A DNA stretch of 64,000 nt, taken from positions 124,001 to 188,000 of the forward strand of contig NZ_JAHTBN010000001.1 of assembly GCF_019166065.1 (NCBI RefSeq), in the 5' to 3' direction. Origin of the DNA: Candidimonas humi (GTDB lineage Bacteria > Pseudomonadota > Gammaproteobacteria > Burkholderiales > Burkholderiaceae_B). This document shows, piece after piece, positions 16,250 through 26,685 of this stretch; the first letter of the stretch is position 1, and each line of letters starts with the position of its first letter. A program made the translations under genes and the position numbers. The notes below the pieces were generated by a model. The model was not told the origin of the DNA and ran no database searches. It saw nothing but the letters and a program-made list of their open reading frames with translations.

Positions 16250-18661
16250 ATGCAATTTCCCGAATCCTGGCTGCGTACTTTCTCCAACCCCGATATCGAC
16301 ACCGAAGAGCTGTCGCAGCGCCTGACCATGGCCGGCCTGGAGGTCGAAGAAACGCGGCCGGTCGCGCCGCCGTTTTCGGGCGTGGTGGTGGCGCACATCG
16401 TGGCGATCGAGCCGCATCCGAATGCCGACAAGCTGCGCGTGTGCCGGGTCGATGACGGGTCGGGCGAGCCGCTGCAGATCGTCTGCGGCGCGCCGAACGC
16501 GGCGGCCGGCCTGAAGGTGCCGCTGGCGCGCATCGGCGCCGTGCTGCCGGGCGGGATGCGCATAGGCAAGGCGAAGATGCGCGGCGTCGAGTCGCTGGGC
16601 ATGCTGTGCTCGGCGCGCGAACTGGGGCTGTCGCAGGACCACGCCGGCCTGCTGGTGCTGGATGATGCGGCACAAGCCGGCCAGCCGCTGCGCGAGGCGC
16701 TGGACCTCGATGATACGCTGTTCACCCTGAAGCTGACCCCCAACCGCGCGGATTGCCTGTCCATACTCGGCGTGGCGCGCGAAGTGTCGGCACTGACCGG
16801 CGCCGCGTTGACGCCGCCGGCCATAACGCCCGCGCCCGTGGCGCTGTCCGACCGCCTGCCCGTGACGGTACAGGCGCCCGATCTGTGCGGCCGCTTTGCC
16901 GGGCGCATCATACGCGGCGTGAATGCGCGCGCGGCCACGCCCGACTGGATCAAGTCCCGCCTGGAGCGCGCCGGCCAGCGCTCGATCTCGGCGCTGGTGG
17001 ATATTTCCAACTACATCATGCTGGAGCTGGGGCGGCCCACCCACGTATTCGACCTGAAGCGTATCCAGGGCGGCCTGACCGTGCGCTGGGCGCGCCAGGG
17101 CGAGTCGCTCGAGCTGCTCAATGGCCAGACCGTCGAGCTGGCGCCCGACGTGGGCGTGATCGTCGCCGGCGACGCGGTCGAGAGCATGGCGGGGATCATG
17201 GGCGGCGAAGCGACCGCGGTCACGCTGGACACCACCGATATTTATCTCGAGGCGGCGTTCTGGTGGCCCGAGGCGATCATGGGCCGCGCCCGCCGCTACA
17301 AGTTCAGTTCCGAGGCCAGCCACCGCTTCGAGCGCGGCGTCGATTTCGAATCGGTGGTCGAGCACCTCGAGCGCATGACCGGCCTGATCCTGGAAATCTG
17401 CGGCGGCAGCGCGGGCCCCGTGGACGACCAGGTAATAGACCTGCCGCGCCGCGACCCGGTCGCCATGCGCCTCGAGCGCTGCCACCGCGTGCTGGGCGTG
17501 CCGGTGCCGCGCGACGAGATCGCCGGCATATTCCAGCGCCTGGGCCTGCCGTGCCGCATCGAGGGCGACACTTTCCTGGTCACGCCGCCTTCCTATCGCT
17601 ACGACCTGTTCATCGAGGAAGACCTCATCGAGGAAGTGGCGCGCATCTATGGTTTCGAGCGGATCCCCGATCTGCCGCCGCTGGCCCGCGCCGAAATGCG
17701 CAGCGAGCCCGAGACGCTGCGCGGCCCGCACGCGCTGCGCAACACCATGGCTGCGCTGGACTACCAGGAAGTCATCAATTTTTCGTTCGTCGAGCAGGCC
17801 TGGGAACACGACTACGCCGGCAATGACGATCCGATCCGCCTGCTCAATCCCATCGCCAGCCAATTGGCCGTCATGCGCTCGAGCCTGATCGCCGGCCTGG
17901 TGGCCAATATCCGGCATAACGCCAACCGCAAGCAAAGCCGGGTCCGGGTCTTCGAGCTGGGCCGGACCTATGCGCGCGACGCCTCCGTGACCGATGGCGA
18001 CCTGAGCGTGGCCGGGGTCAGCCAGCCCATGCGCCTGGCCGGCGCGGCCTGGGGGCCGGCGCTCGAAGAGCAGTGGGGCGCGGCATCGCGCGCCGTGGAT
18101 TTCTATGACGTCAAAAAGGACGTAGAAACGCTGCTGGGCTCGCAGGCCGAGGCGCTGCGCTGCGTGGCGGCCCCGCATCCTGCGCTGCACCCCGGGCGTT
18201 CGGCGCGCCTGGAACTGCGCGGCGAGCACATAGGCTGGCTGGGCGAACTGCATCCGAGGCTGGTGCAGCAGGCCGAGCTGAACCGGGCGCCGGTAGTCTT
18301 CGAGGTCAATGTAGCGTCGGTCTCGACGGCGGCGATGCCGCGGTCCGGCGAGCTGTCGCGCCAGCCCGTGGTGATACGCGACCTGGCCGTATGGGTCGCG
18401 CCGCAGGTCGACTATCAAAGCCTGCTCGACACGCTTGCCCGCGCCATCGCTTCCGATGTTAAGCTATCCATCGTCCGCGATGTCCGCCTGTTCGATGTGT
18501 GGCGCGACGCGACGGCAGGGGCGGCCTCGGAAAAGAGCATGGCATTTCGCTTTTGGTTACAAGATCCCGAGGTCACGCTGGACGATGCCACTGTCGAACA
18601 GTGTATAAATCGGCTATTAGAGGCGCTCGTCAGCGCTCATGGGGTGCGCTTGCGCGCATAA
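16250..18661 (+). CDS. pheT: Phenylalanyl-tRNA synthetase beta subunit
   Basis: An 803-residue subunit with domains in the standard order. A tRNA-binding OB fold spans about residues 40-150 ([20 protein letters not shown]). The B3/B4 editing domain includes [20 protein letters not shown]. The B5 domain follows ([20 protein letters not shown]), then the catalytic-like core, and a C-terminal anticodon-binding domain from about residue 710 ([18 protein letters not shown]). It clears mis-charged tyrosine and binds tRNA-Phe. It ends 11 bp before ihfA, so the two are clearly co-transcribed. The length is typical. Confidence 0.98.
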   Translation: MQFPESWLRTFSNPDIDTEELSQRLTMAGLEVEETRPVAPPFSGVVVAHIVAIEPHPNADKLRVCRVDDGSGEPLQIVCGAPNAAAGLKVPLARIGAVLPGGMRIGKAKMRGVESLGMLCSARELGLSQDHAGLLVLDDAAQAGQPLREALDLDDTLFTLKLTPNRADCLSILGVAREVSALTGAALTPPAITPAPVALSDRLPVTVQAPDLCGRFAGRIIRGVNARAATPDWIKSRLERAGQRSISALVDISNYIMLELGRPTHVFDLKRIQGGLTVRWARQGESLELLNGQTVELAPDVGVIVAGDAVESMAGIMGGEATAVTLDTTDIYLEAAFWWPEAIMGRARRYKFSSEASHRFERGVDFESVVEHLERMTGLILEICGGSAGPVDDQVIDLPRRDPVAMRLERCHRVLGVPVPRDEIAGIFQRLGLPCRIEGDTFLVTPPSYRYDLFIEEDLIEEVARIYGFERIPDLPPLARAEMRSEPETLRGPHALRNTMAALDYQEVINFSFVEQAWEHDYAGNDDPIRLLNPIASQLAVMRSSLIAGLVANIRHNANRKQSRVRVFELGRTYARDASVTDGDLSVAGVSQPMRLAGAAWGPALEEQWGAASRAVDFYDVKKDVETLLGSQAEALRCVAAPHPALHPGRSARLELRGEHIGWLGELHPRLVQQAELNRAPVVFEVNVASVSTAAMPRSGELSRQPVVIRDLAVWVAPQVDYQSLLDTLARAIASDVKLSIVRDVRLFDVWRDATAGAASEKSMAFRFWLQDPEVTLDDATVEQCINRLLEALVSAHGVRLRA

Positions 18662-18672
18662 GGAGTGGACCG

Positions 18673-18993
18673 ATGAACCAGGAAGAATCCCGTACCCTGA
18701 CCAAGGCCGAGCTGGCCGAACTGCTGTTCGACCGGGTCGGGCTGAACAAGCGCGAAGCCAAAGACATTGTCGATACGTTCTTCGAAGAAATCCGCGAATC
18801 CCTGGCGCGCGGGGTGGAAGTGAAGCTCTCGGGCTTCGGCAATTTCCAGGTGCGCGACAAGCCGCCGCGTCCGGGCCGCAACCCCAAGACCGGCGAGGTG
18901 ATCCCGATCGCCGCCCGGCGCGTGGTAACTTTCCACGCCAGCCAGAAACTCAAGGGGGTGGTCGAGCAATCGGCCGAGGCTGCGGGCGAATAA
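18673..18993 (+). CDS. ihfA: Integration host factor alpha subunit
   Basis: A 106-residue DNA-bending protein of the HU/IHF family that pairs with IHF-beta. The dimerisation helices ([20 protein letters not shown]) come first, then the signature [20 protein letters not shown], with the DNA-intercalating proline in the beta arm near [14 protein letters not shown]. The start at 18673 has AGGAGTGG about 5 bases upstream; an in-frame start at 18499 lies inside pheT. Linkage to pheT is the usual arrangement. The ihfA stop codon lies inside a stem-loop. Confidence 0.98.
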   Translation: MNQEESRTLTKAELAELLFDRVGLNKREAKDIVDTFFEEIRESLARGVEVKLSGFGNFQVRDKPPRPGRNPKTGEVIPIAARRVVTFHASQKLKGVVEQSAEAAGE

Positions 18994-19016
18994 TTCCGCA
19001 ACTGGAATAAATTCGC
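18986..19016 (+). terminator. Stem-loop spanning the ihfA stop codon
   Basis: GCGAAT (18986-18991) pairs with ATTCGC (19011-19016), and inside it ATTCC (18993-18997) pairs with GGAAT (19004-19008), with small bulges between. The TAA stop (18991-18993) lies in the left arm. It may mark the 3' end of the pheST-ihfA message before the MerR gene. Confidence 0.5.
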
Positions 19017-19100
19017 GCCACGTCCAGCCTATCGTGGCGGCGCAGTCCCGATAGTTTTCTCTTTTTTCGCGTACCCAAGCAACTGACATAGAATCCGCTC

Positions 19101-19502
19101 ATGAGTCCGACCGAAGCCCCAGTCACCTTGCCGCCGATTCCGGCCAAGCGCTATTTCACGATCGGCGAAGTCAGCGAGCTGTGCTGCGTCAAGCCCCATG
19201 TATTGCGCTACTGGGAACAGGAATTCACCCAGCTCAAGCCGGTCAAGCGGCGCGGCAACCGTCGCTACTACCAGCATCACGAAGTGCTGCTGATCCGCCG
19301 CATACGCGACCTGCTCTACGAACAGGGCTTTACCATCAGCGGCGCGCGCAACCGCCTGGGCGACGCGCGTGAAACGCCGCACGATCAGGATGCCGCGGTG
19401 CGCCTGAGCGGCCCGGAATTCCAGGCCCTGCGCGCCGACCTCGTCGCCGCCAGCGACTTGCTGGCCGAAGCCATAGCGGCAGCGCCCGACGGCGCAGCCT
19501 GA
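19101..19502 (+). CDS. MerR-family transcriptional regulator
   Basis: A 133-residue regulator with an N-terminal MerR winged helix (about residues 17-85): KRYFTIGEVSELCCVKPHVL, then YWEQEFTQLKPVKRRGNRRY. Only a short C-terminal tail follows the dimerisation helix, with no cysteine cluster for metal binding, so it is not a classical metal or redox sensor. A MerR gene of this type directly after ihfA is a common conserved pair in proteobacteria. It sits 107 bp after ihfA, and its stop codon is one base before the GTG of the DUF455 gene. Confidence 0.93.
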   Translation: MSPTEAPVTLPPIPAKRYFTIGEVSELCCVKPHVLRYWEQEFTQLKPVKRRGNRRYYQHHEVLLIRRIRDLLYEQGFTISGARNRLGDARETPHDQDAAVRLSGPEFQALRADLVAASDLLAEAIAAAPDGAA

Positions 19503-19503
19503 A

Positions 19504-20296
19504 GTGGGGCCGGCCCCGCGCCCCGACAGCCTCAGGCAGGCCGCGCTGGCGGCCCTGGCGATCTCCGATCCGCAGGCCAAACTGGCAGCCCTCGGCGCCC
19601 TGGACGACAATCTCGATGCGGGCGCCGTGGCCGTTCTTGCCGAGCCGGCGGGCTTGCCCGGAAGGCCGGACAAACCCGAACTGGTAGCGCCCCAGCGCCT
19701 GCGCAAGCGCGCCGCGGGCACCCCTGCCGGCCTTGCCGCGCTCATACATTCCCTGGCCCATATCGAATTCAACGCCATCAATCTGGCCCTGGACGCGGCC
19801 TGGCGCTTTGCCGGCATGCCGGCGCAGTATTACCGCGACTGGGCCCGCGTGGCGCGCGAAGAGGGCGAGCACTTCGGCCTGCTGGCGGCCCACCTGCGCA
19901 GCCTGGGCCATGAGTACGGCGATTTCCCGGCGCACGACGGCTTGTGGGAAATGGCCGAGCGCACCCGCGGCGATGCGCTCGCACGCATGGCCCTGGTGCC
20001 GCGCACGCTGGAGGCGCGCGGGCTGGACGCCTCGCCCGTGGTGCGCGGCAAGCTCGCGGCGGTGGGCGACGCGCGCGGCGCGGCTATCGTCGACATCATC
20101 CTCAGGGATGAAATCGGCCATGTGGCCATTGGCAACCGGTGGTATCGTTATCTTTGCGAGCAGCAGGGCCTGGACCCTTATCAAGGCTATCAAGAACTGG
20201 CTGCCGCATATCGCGCTCCGCGCCTGCGTGGACCTTTCAATTTCGAGGCTCGACGGGCCGCCGGATTCAGCGACCGGGAATTGGAGGCCCTGCAGG

Positions 20297-20316
<20 letters not shown>
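19504..20316 (+). CDS. DUF455 ferritin-like protein
   Basis: A 270-residue helical protein of the DUF455 family with a GTG start immediately after the MerR stop. Candidate di-iron residues are arranged as in ferritin-like four-helix bundles: E88 in HIEFN, E119 to H123 in EEGEHFG, and D202 to H206 in RDEIGHV. The function is not established. Some relatives are annotated as rhamnosyltransferase-linked, without clear support. It overlaps sdaA by 20 bp, which suggests translational coupling. No signal peptide is present. Confidence 0.88.
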
Positions 20317-21682
<1,366 letters not shown>

Positions 21683-21790
21683 GAACTGTTCGCGTTGAAG
21701 ATGGTGTAGCCCCTGCGTGCCTGCCCGGGCGCGCGGACGAGGCGCGGCCGAGCCTCATGCGCGACCGCACAAGTGGCCCGGTAAGGGGAG

Positions 21791-21810
21791 GCCCTGCAAG
21801 GGCGCAGGGC
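21791..21810. terminator. Hairpin between convergent sdaA and anti-sigma genes
   Basis: GCCCTGC (21791-21797) and GCAGGGC (21804-21810) form a perfect 7-bp stem with a 6-base loop in the 159-bp convergent gap. It could end both transcripts. There is no U-tract on either strand. Confidence 0.45.
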
Positions 21811-21841
21811 GACTCCGTTGTGCACACAGCTTCGCGGCGGG

Positions 21842-22648
21842 TCAGGGCGCCAGCGCTATCATCCGGCCGATGAACAGCACGGGGCCCGTGGGCCCTGCGG
21901 GAGAGCCGCCTTGCGGTTCGAGCGTGATCTCGAAGATCTGGCCCGGCACGATGTCGCCGACGTTGGCCGCGGCGATCTTCGTCGTCTGGTTCGGGTCGAT
22001 CACCCCCAGCGACCGGGGCGTATCGCTTTCGGTGGGGTGCGTCCAGAGCTGCGCGGACGAGGCCTCGGGGATGTCGCTGTGCACCAGCGGCTTGAACAGC
22101 AGATCGTGCTTGGCGTCGAAGGTGACGGTCCAGGCCGGCGTGGAACTTTGTCCGGGGGCCTGCAGGATCGCCAGTTGCGGCGGCAAGGCCTGGGGCGGCG
22201 AGGCCGCGGGCGCCTGCGCCAGGGCCTGGGGCTCTGCAGCCTGCACGGCCGTGGTCTTCGAGGGCGATTTATGCGCAAGGGCCAGGCCGATGGCCACGAT
22301 GGCCAGGCACAGGCTGACGATGCGCCACAGCCATACGCTGCTCCAGATTCCGCCCGCGGCGGGAGCGCCTTCCGCCCGCGGGCGTGCGCTGCGGCGTTCG
22401 CGCTGGGCTCGAGGCGCCTGCAGGCCCAGGCGGGCCTGGATATGCTGCAGCATTTGCTCAGAGGGTTCCAGCGGAGGCAGTTTGTCGACCAGCCTCAGGA
22501 AACGATTTTCCCATTGCAGGGCGGTGACCGCTGCGCCTTTTTCGGCGCCCAGCAAGGCATGGGCACGGGCGGTGTCCTGCTGGTCGAGCAGGCCCAGGGT
22601 GTATTCGGCTATCAGCAGATCCTGATCGGCTGCCAGTTCGGTGCTCAT
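21842..22648 (-). CDS. Anti-sigma factor (RskA-type)
   Basis: A 268-residue single-pass membrane protein. The cytosolic N-terminal part (about residues 1-90, EYTLGLLDQQDTARAHALLG) has the zinc-less anti-sigma-domain pattern. One transmembrane helix lies near residues 103-123 (VWLWRIVSLCLAIVAIGLAL). A proline/alanine-rich linker leads to a periplasmic RskA C-terminal domain with ITLEPQGGSPAGPTGPVLFI. It should hold the adjacent ECF sigma factor inactive. The genes overlap by ATGA (22645-22648), so stoichiometric production is expected. Confidence 0.92.
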   Translation of the reverse strand: MSTELAADQDLLIAEYTLGLLDQQDTARAHALLGAEKGAAVTALQWENRFLRLVDKLPPLEPSEQMLQHIQARLGLQAPRAQRERRSARPRAEGAPAAGGIWSSVWLWRIVSLCLAIVAIGLALAHKSPSKTTAVQAAEPQALAQAPAASPPQALPPQLAILQAPGQSSTPAWTVTFDAKHDLLFKPLVHSDIPEASSAQLWTHPTESDTPRSLGVIDPNQTTKIAAANVGDIVPGQIFEITLEPQGGSPAGPTGPVLFIGRMIALAP

Positions 22649-23175
22649 GCTTGCGCGGTCTCCTGCAGCGCGCGCAGTCCCGCGCGGACTTGCGCCTTGA
22701 CCTGGGTCACGGGCACGGCCAGGCGGGCCGCGATCTGTTCGTAGGTCAGGCCATTATAGAAAGCCATCATGATGGGGCGGCGCTGCTCGTCGTCGAGCGC
22801 CGCCAGGCGTCGCGCCACTTCGTCCTGTTCCGTGTCGGCCACGGCCAGATCGTCGGGCAGGGTGTCGATCCATGCGTCGTCCGCGCCGCCGGGGCGGCCG
22901 GGCTGGCGCAATTGCTGCAGGATGCGATAGCGCAGAATGCTGTAGATCCAGGCGCGTGCGGCGCCCATGGCGGGGTCGTAGCTGCCGGCGTTCCTCCAGA
23001 TCAGCACGAAGGAATCGCGCACCAGTTCTTCCGCGTCGCTGCGCCGCGAGAGCATCTTGGCCGCCAGTGCCAGCATGCGCGGGGATTCCTGCCGGAAAAG
23101 CTCCTGGAACGCAGCCTGGTCGCCTCCAGCGCAGGCGGCCAGCGCGGCTTCGTAGTCGAACGACGGGTCGGACAT
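22645..23175 (-). CDS. ECF-type RNA polymerase sigma factor
   Basis: A 176-residue group 4 sigma factor with only regions 2 and 4. Region 2 covers about residues 22-90 (FRQESPRMLALAAKMLSRRS, then ARAWIYSILRYRILQQLR). Region 4 covers about 118-170 (LDDEQRRPIMMAFYNGLTYE, then QIAARLAVPVTQVKAQVRAG). It is the first gene of a two-gene unit with its RskA-type anti-sigma, the arrangement known for SigK-like factors. An upstream GGAACTT element (23241-23247, minus strand) might be part of a self-activated promoter. Confidence 0.95.
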   Translation of the reverse strand: MSDPSFDYEAALAACAGGDQAAFQELFRQESPRMLALAAKMLSRRSDAEELVRDSFVLIWRNAGSYDPAMGAARAWIYSILRYRILQQLRQPGRPGGADDAWIDTLPDDLAVADTEQDEVARRLAALDDEQRRPIMMAFYNGLTYEQIAARLAVPVTQVKAQVRAGLRALQETAQA

Positions 23176-23214
23176 CGATACTCCGGTTTAGCAGTCGGGA
23201 TTTCTTGCGGGAGT

Positions 23215-23265
23215 ATTGTATAGGGAGTCCAAGCGGGCAAAAGTTCCGTGGCTGAGGCGCCACGG
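23215..23265 (-). promoter_or_regulatory. Overlapping terminator hairpin and candidate ECF promoter
   Basis: On the minus strand the perfect stem CCGTGGC/GCCACGG (23265-23259 and 23252-23246, 6-base loop) is followed by AACTTTT, suited to ending the Bug transcript that stops at 23363. The last stem bases join GGAACTT (23247-23241), the usual -35 of ECF promoters, and TATACAAT (23222-23215) follows 18 bases later. The sigma gene starts 39 bases further on. The promoter assignment is tentative because the spacer is about 2 bases longer than usual. Confidence 0.45.
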
Positions 23266-23362
23266 TAACAAGGTATTGCCATGGTTCGCGGAAGTGTGTC
23301 GCGCCTATGTTCGGCGGGCGCTGGTGCGAGCGGACTGCCGCAGGCGCAGCGACGCTTTGGCC

Positions 23363-24337
23363 TTAGCCAGCGGTGATATGGGCTTCGCGCACGACGACCG
23401 GCCAGCGTTCGAGGCTAGATTCGATCAGTGCGCCGAAAGCCTGTGCCGTGCTCGCCTGAGGATCCAGGCCGAGCACGGCGAATTTCTGGCGCACGTCCGG
23501 CATGGCCAGCACCTGGGCCAGGCCACGGTTCCATTTCGCTATGATGGCCGGATCGGTTCCGGAGGGCGCAACGAAGCCTTCCCATTCGCGCAATTCCACG
23601 CCCTGCAGGCCTAGTTCAGCAAGCGTCGGAACCTGGGGCATGGCAGCAAGCCGTTTCGGACCCGTGACGGCCAGGGCCCGGATCTTGCCGTCCTTGATGT
23701 TCTCCGCGGCTACCGAAGTAGTCACGAACATCATGTCGACTTGGCCGCCGAGCAGCCCCGACAGGGCTTCGGATGGTCCACGGTAGGGTATGTGGCGCAA
23801 GGAAAGCCCAAGTTTCTGGCGTACGATCTCGGCGATCAGATGCGAAGGCGAGCCGGTGCCGCCGGAGCCAAAGGTAAGACTGTCGGGGTGGGCACGCGCT
23901 GCCGCGACGATATCCTTCAGCGTATGGTAGGGGCTGTTGGCAGGCACGCATAGCACGTTGTAGGCCCACACTGCCTGGCCTATGGGAGCGAGATCTTTTG
24001 CAGTGTCATAGGTCAGCTTGCCCATCAGGCTGGGCAAGACGGTATGCGTCATGTACATGAGGCCCACGGTATAGCCATCGGGCTTGGCCCGCGCTACTTC
24101 GGCCATTCCTATCGCGCCGGTGGCGCCCGGCTTGTTTTCCACAATTACGGGGGCGTTCCACAGCTTGCCCAGTTTCTGCGCCACGATGCGCGCAATGATG
24201 TCGGGCGGGCTGCCGGCGGTAAGGGTGACGACCAGGCGGATCGGTCGATCCGGATAGGGTCGTGCGGCCGCAGTATGAGGGGCGGCGCCTATTGTGAGCG
24301 CGGCGGCCGCGGCCAAGGTCTTCAGCCAGGTCTTCAT
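23363..24337 (-). CDS. Bug/TctC-family periplasmic solute receptor (copy 5, variant loop)
   Basis: A 324-residue receptor with a signal peptide (MKTWLKTLAAAAALTIGAAP) and a mature start near ARPYPDRPI. The first ligand loop reads TLTAGSPPDIIARIVAQ, so the usual double glycine before the conserved aspartate is replaced by Gly-Ser-Pro-Pro. The second loop, PVIVENKPGATGAIGMAEVA, is normal, and the third is RHIPYRGPSEALSGLLGG. It is the last gene of a cupin/sulfatase/Bug unit transcribed away from a LysR gene, and so is the likely receptor for the sulfatase substrate. That link is inferred from order only. Confidence 0.92.
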   Translation of the reverse strand: MKTWLKTLAAAAALTIGAAPHTAAARPYPDRPIRLVVTLTAGSPPDIIARIVAQKLGKLWNAPVIVENKPGATGAIGMAEVARAKPDGYTVGLMYMTHTVLPSLMGKLTYDTAKDLAPIGQAVWAYNVLCVPANSPYHTLKDIVAAARAHPDSLTFGSGGTGSPSHLIAEIVRQKLGLSLRHIPYRGPSEALSGLLGGQVDMMFVTTSVAAENIKDGKIRALAVTGPKRLAAMPQVPTLAELGLQGVELREWEGFVAPSGTDPAIIAKWNRGLAQVLAMPDVRQKFAVLGLDPQASTAQAFGALIESSLERWPVVVREAHITAG

Positions 24338-24460
24338 GCTTGTCTCCTGTTGCCAGTTTATTTGTCGATTACTCGCAAGGGTTGCGGCTCGCTATGAGGC
24401 GGCCGACCCTTGTTTGCCCGCGGCGATTTATTCGTGGCGCGCCGGCCGTCGGGCTGTGAC

Positions 24461-26098
24461 TTACCAGACTCCGATATGCACGGCCTGCTGCTCCTGGGCG
24501 TGGTAGGCGTGGGCCTGCTCCAGTCCGATAGTGGGATGGCGCTTGCGCTGGAACATCCATTCGAACAGCCTGTCCTTCATTTCCGCACGCTGGCCCTGCA
24601 GGCCGGGGTCGCGACCCCGGTCCTCGAATTCCTGCGGGTCATTGCGCAGGTCGAACAGATGTGGCGGCAGACCGTCGTAGTGCACATATTTCCAGCGGCC
24701 GTCGTACACCACCATCGCGTGGCACTGGTCGACTGTGCGCGCCAACGGCACGCGCACGCTGTCGCGGAAGCCGAAATTGAATTCGCTGAATGCGGCCGTG
24801 CGCCAGGGCGTGTCCTGGCAGCCATGCAGCATGGGCAGCAGCGAACGGCCTTCGATAATGTGGGCGGGAATAGGCAAGCCTAGCGCGTCAAGTATGGTGG
24901 GTACGATGTCTATGGCCTCGACCAGCGATCGTTCTGTGCTGCCGCGACGCGCATCCGCCTGCGGCGTGGGGTCATAGACGATCAGCGGAACGCGGGCGAC
25001 AGTGTCATGGAACAGTTCTTTTTCACCGAGCCAATGGTCGCCCAGGTAGTCACCGTGGTCGCTGGCGAAGACGATGAGGGTATCGTCCAGACGTCCGTGG
25101 CGGCGCAGGAAGTCGAACAGCCGGCCCAGGTGGTCATCGATCTGGCGCACCAGCCCCATGTAGGCGGGAATGACGCGTCGGCGCACGGCGTCGTTGCAGA
25201 AACTGCGGCTGACATCCCACTGGCGATAGCCGTCGGTCACGGGATGGGAGTCGTCGAGTTCGCGCTGCGAGCGCTGCGGCGGCAGCACGTCCTGCGGGCC
25301 ATACATGCCGTGGTATGGCGCCGGCGCCATATAGGGCCAATGCGGCTTGATGTACGACAGATGCAGGCACCAGGGCTGTTCGCCGCGTGCACGGATGAAA
25401 TCCATGGCGCGGTCGGTCATGAAGGCGGTCTCGGAGTCGGCCTCGGCAATGCGCGCCGGGCGGTCCGCGTGGCGCATGTGCCAGCCCGATAGCAGCTCGC
25501 CATCGTCGCCCATGGCCGAATTGGCCTGTTCGTGCCAGAGATTGGCGCCGGCATAGCCCTTGGCCCGTAAGTACATGTCATACTGGTTCAAGCCCTGGGG
25601 GCCATCGAACGGCCAGATGCCGTCGTCGCGCACATAAGGTTCGAATCCTCCTTGCGCGGCCAGCACGCCCTGCATGCTGTCGGTCTTTACACCCAGTCTC
25701 GCCAGGCCCTGGGTGTCGCCTTCGACGTGCGTCTTGCCCACCACGGCACAGCGGATGCCTGCCGGGCGCAGGTAGTCGCCCAGGCCTTGCTCCGTGGCGC
25801 GCAGGGGTACGAAATTGAAGATCGACCCGTGGCTGGAAACATAGCGCCCGGTGTAGATCGACATGCGCGAAGGGCCGCAAACCGCTCCCTGGACATAGGC
25901 CTGGTCGAAGCGCACGCCGCGCCCCGCCAGCCAGTCTATGTTCGGAGTGCGTAGCGTCGGGTGCCCGTAGCACGAAAGATAGTCGCGCCGCAACTGGTCG
26001 CACATGATGAACAGCACGTTGCGCGGCCGCTTGGGGTGCGCGGGCCGGCCGCCTTCGGGAGCCGCGTTGCGGGCGATGGAATCCGGCGATGTATGCAT
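24461..26098 (-). CDS. Sulfatase/phosphonate monoester hydrolase family enzyme
   Basis: A 545-residue alkaline-phosphatase-superfamily hydrolase. The N-terminal metal aspartate is in PRNVLFIMCDQLRRDYLSCY. The formylglycine motif is C74-G-P-S-R78 (VCGPSRMSIYTGRY), which needs a maturation enzyme not seen in this window. The second metal site is VFASDHGDYLGDHWLGEKEL. The CGPxR context and overall layout resemble phosphonate monoester hydrolases as much as choline- or aryl-sulfatases, so the ester type is open. No signal peptide is visible, so a cytosolic substrate that is imported first is likely. It lies between a small cupin gene and a Bug gene. Confidence 0.92.
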   Translation of the reverse strand: MHTSPDSIARNAAPEGGRPAHPKRPRNVLFIMCDQLRRDYLSCYGHPTLRTPNIDWLAGRGVRFDQAYVQGAVCGPSRMSIYTGRYVSSHGSIFNFVPLRATEQGLGDYLRPAGIRCAVVGKTHVEGDTQGLARLGVKTDSMQGVLAAQGGFEPYVRDDGIWPFDGPQGLNQYDMYLRAKGYAGANLWHEQANSAMGDDGELLSGWHMRHADRPARIAEADSETAFMTDRAMDFIRARGEQPWCLHLSYIKPHWPYMAPAPYHGMYGPQDVLPPQRSQRELDDSHPVTDGYRQWDVSRSFCNDAVRRRVIPAYMGLVRQIDDHLGRLFDFLRRHGRLDDTLIVFASDHGDYLGDHWLGEKELFHDTVARVPLIVYDPTPQADARRGSTERSLVEAIDIVPTILDALGLPIPAHIIEGRSLLPMLHGCQDTPWRTAAFSEFNFGFRDSVRVPLARTVDQCHAMVVYDGRWKYVHYDGLPPHLFDLRNDPQEFEDRGRDPGLQGQRAEMKDRLFEWMFQRKRHPTIGLEQAHAYHAQEQQAVHIGVW

Positions 26099-26111
26099 GA
26101 TGCCGGTCTCC

Positions 26112-26504
26112 TCAGTTTGCGTGGGAGTGCTGGTCCCAGGGCAAGGTGACGCGCTGGCCGAACTCGGTTTCCACGTCTACCGGCGCCATGCTGAGCGCAG
26201 CCACGATGTTCATGGGTACTGTGCCGGTATTGCAGATCTGGTGCACCTGGTTCGGCAGGAAGGTCAGGGTACAGTTGGGGCCGAATGGAGTGGTCACTCC
26301 ATCGACGACGCACTGGCCGCTGCCGCTGAGCACCACGATGGCCTCCTCGCAGTCGTGGCGGTGCACCGGAGTGGCGCCGCCGGGTTCTATGGTCTGCATC
26401 CACATTTCCATCTGGCGCATATGGTCGCGGGGGCCGGCTACTGTCTTGTGCTCGATGCCGGGGATTTGAAAGGAGGGCAAGGCGTTGATATCGATGACTG
26501 GCAT
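26112..26504 (-). CDS. Small single-domain cupin protein
   Basis: A 130-residue cupin. Motif 1 contains metal-binding histidines in GGATPVHRHDCEEAIVVLSG, and motif 2 follows as LTFLPNQVHQICNTG. The start at 26504 is chosen over a GTG at 26516 because GTGGAG lies 6 bases before it. It is the first gene of a leftward unit with the sulfatase-family enzyme 13 bp downstream and a Bug receptor. It is divergent from a LysR gene. A role as a small isomerase or dioxygenase on the released product is possible, but the function is unknown. Confidence 0.88.
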   Translation of the reverse strand: MPVIDINALPSFQIPGIEHKTVAGPRDHMRQMEMWMQTIEPGGATPVHRHDCEEAIVVLSGSGQCVVDGVTTPFGPNCTLTFLPNQVHQICNTGTVPMNIVAALSMAPVDVETEFGQRVTLPWDQHSHAN

Positions 26505-26597
26505 GGCATACTCCACGAGAAAGGGGCAGACGAGATGGTTACTGTGGAGTCATGTTAATGTTCTGGCCTACAGTGAAAAGGGCGGTTTGGGGTTGTC

Positions 26598-26618
26598 CCC
26601 ATACCTTTCCGATATGGG
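26598..26618. promoter_or_regulatory. Candidate LysR operator between cupin and LysR genes
   Basis: CCCATA (26598-26603) and TATGGG (26613-26618) form an inverted repeat with a 9-base spacer, giving the ATA-N9-TAT arrangement often bound by LysR regulators. An overlapping TGGGG-TTGT-CCCCA element (26588-26601) sits beside it. It is 94 bp from the cupin start and 68 bp from the LysR start, a fitting place to control both. Confidence 0.5.
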
Positions 26619-26685
26619 TTGCGGGAGAGAGCGCCTCGTGCACCCGGCACCGGCCACTCGGCACCCAACAGGGACGGAGACGGAC

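Noticed and set aside
14627-18418. A 1263-codon open frame on the minus strand opposite rplT, pheS and pheT.
   Set aside because: It is a shadow of highly GC-biased codons in pheST. The predicted protein is rich in histidine, arginine and glutamine with no domain, and the plus-strand genes are certain.
24461-26098. Assigning the sulfatase-family gene as choline sulfatase (betC).
   Set aside because: There is no betaine or choline gene context, and the CGPxR region is also compatible with phosphonate monoester hydrolases.
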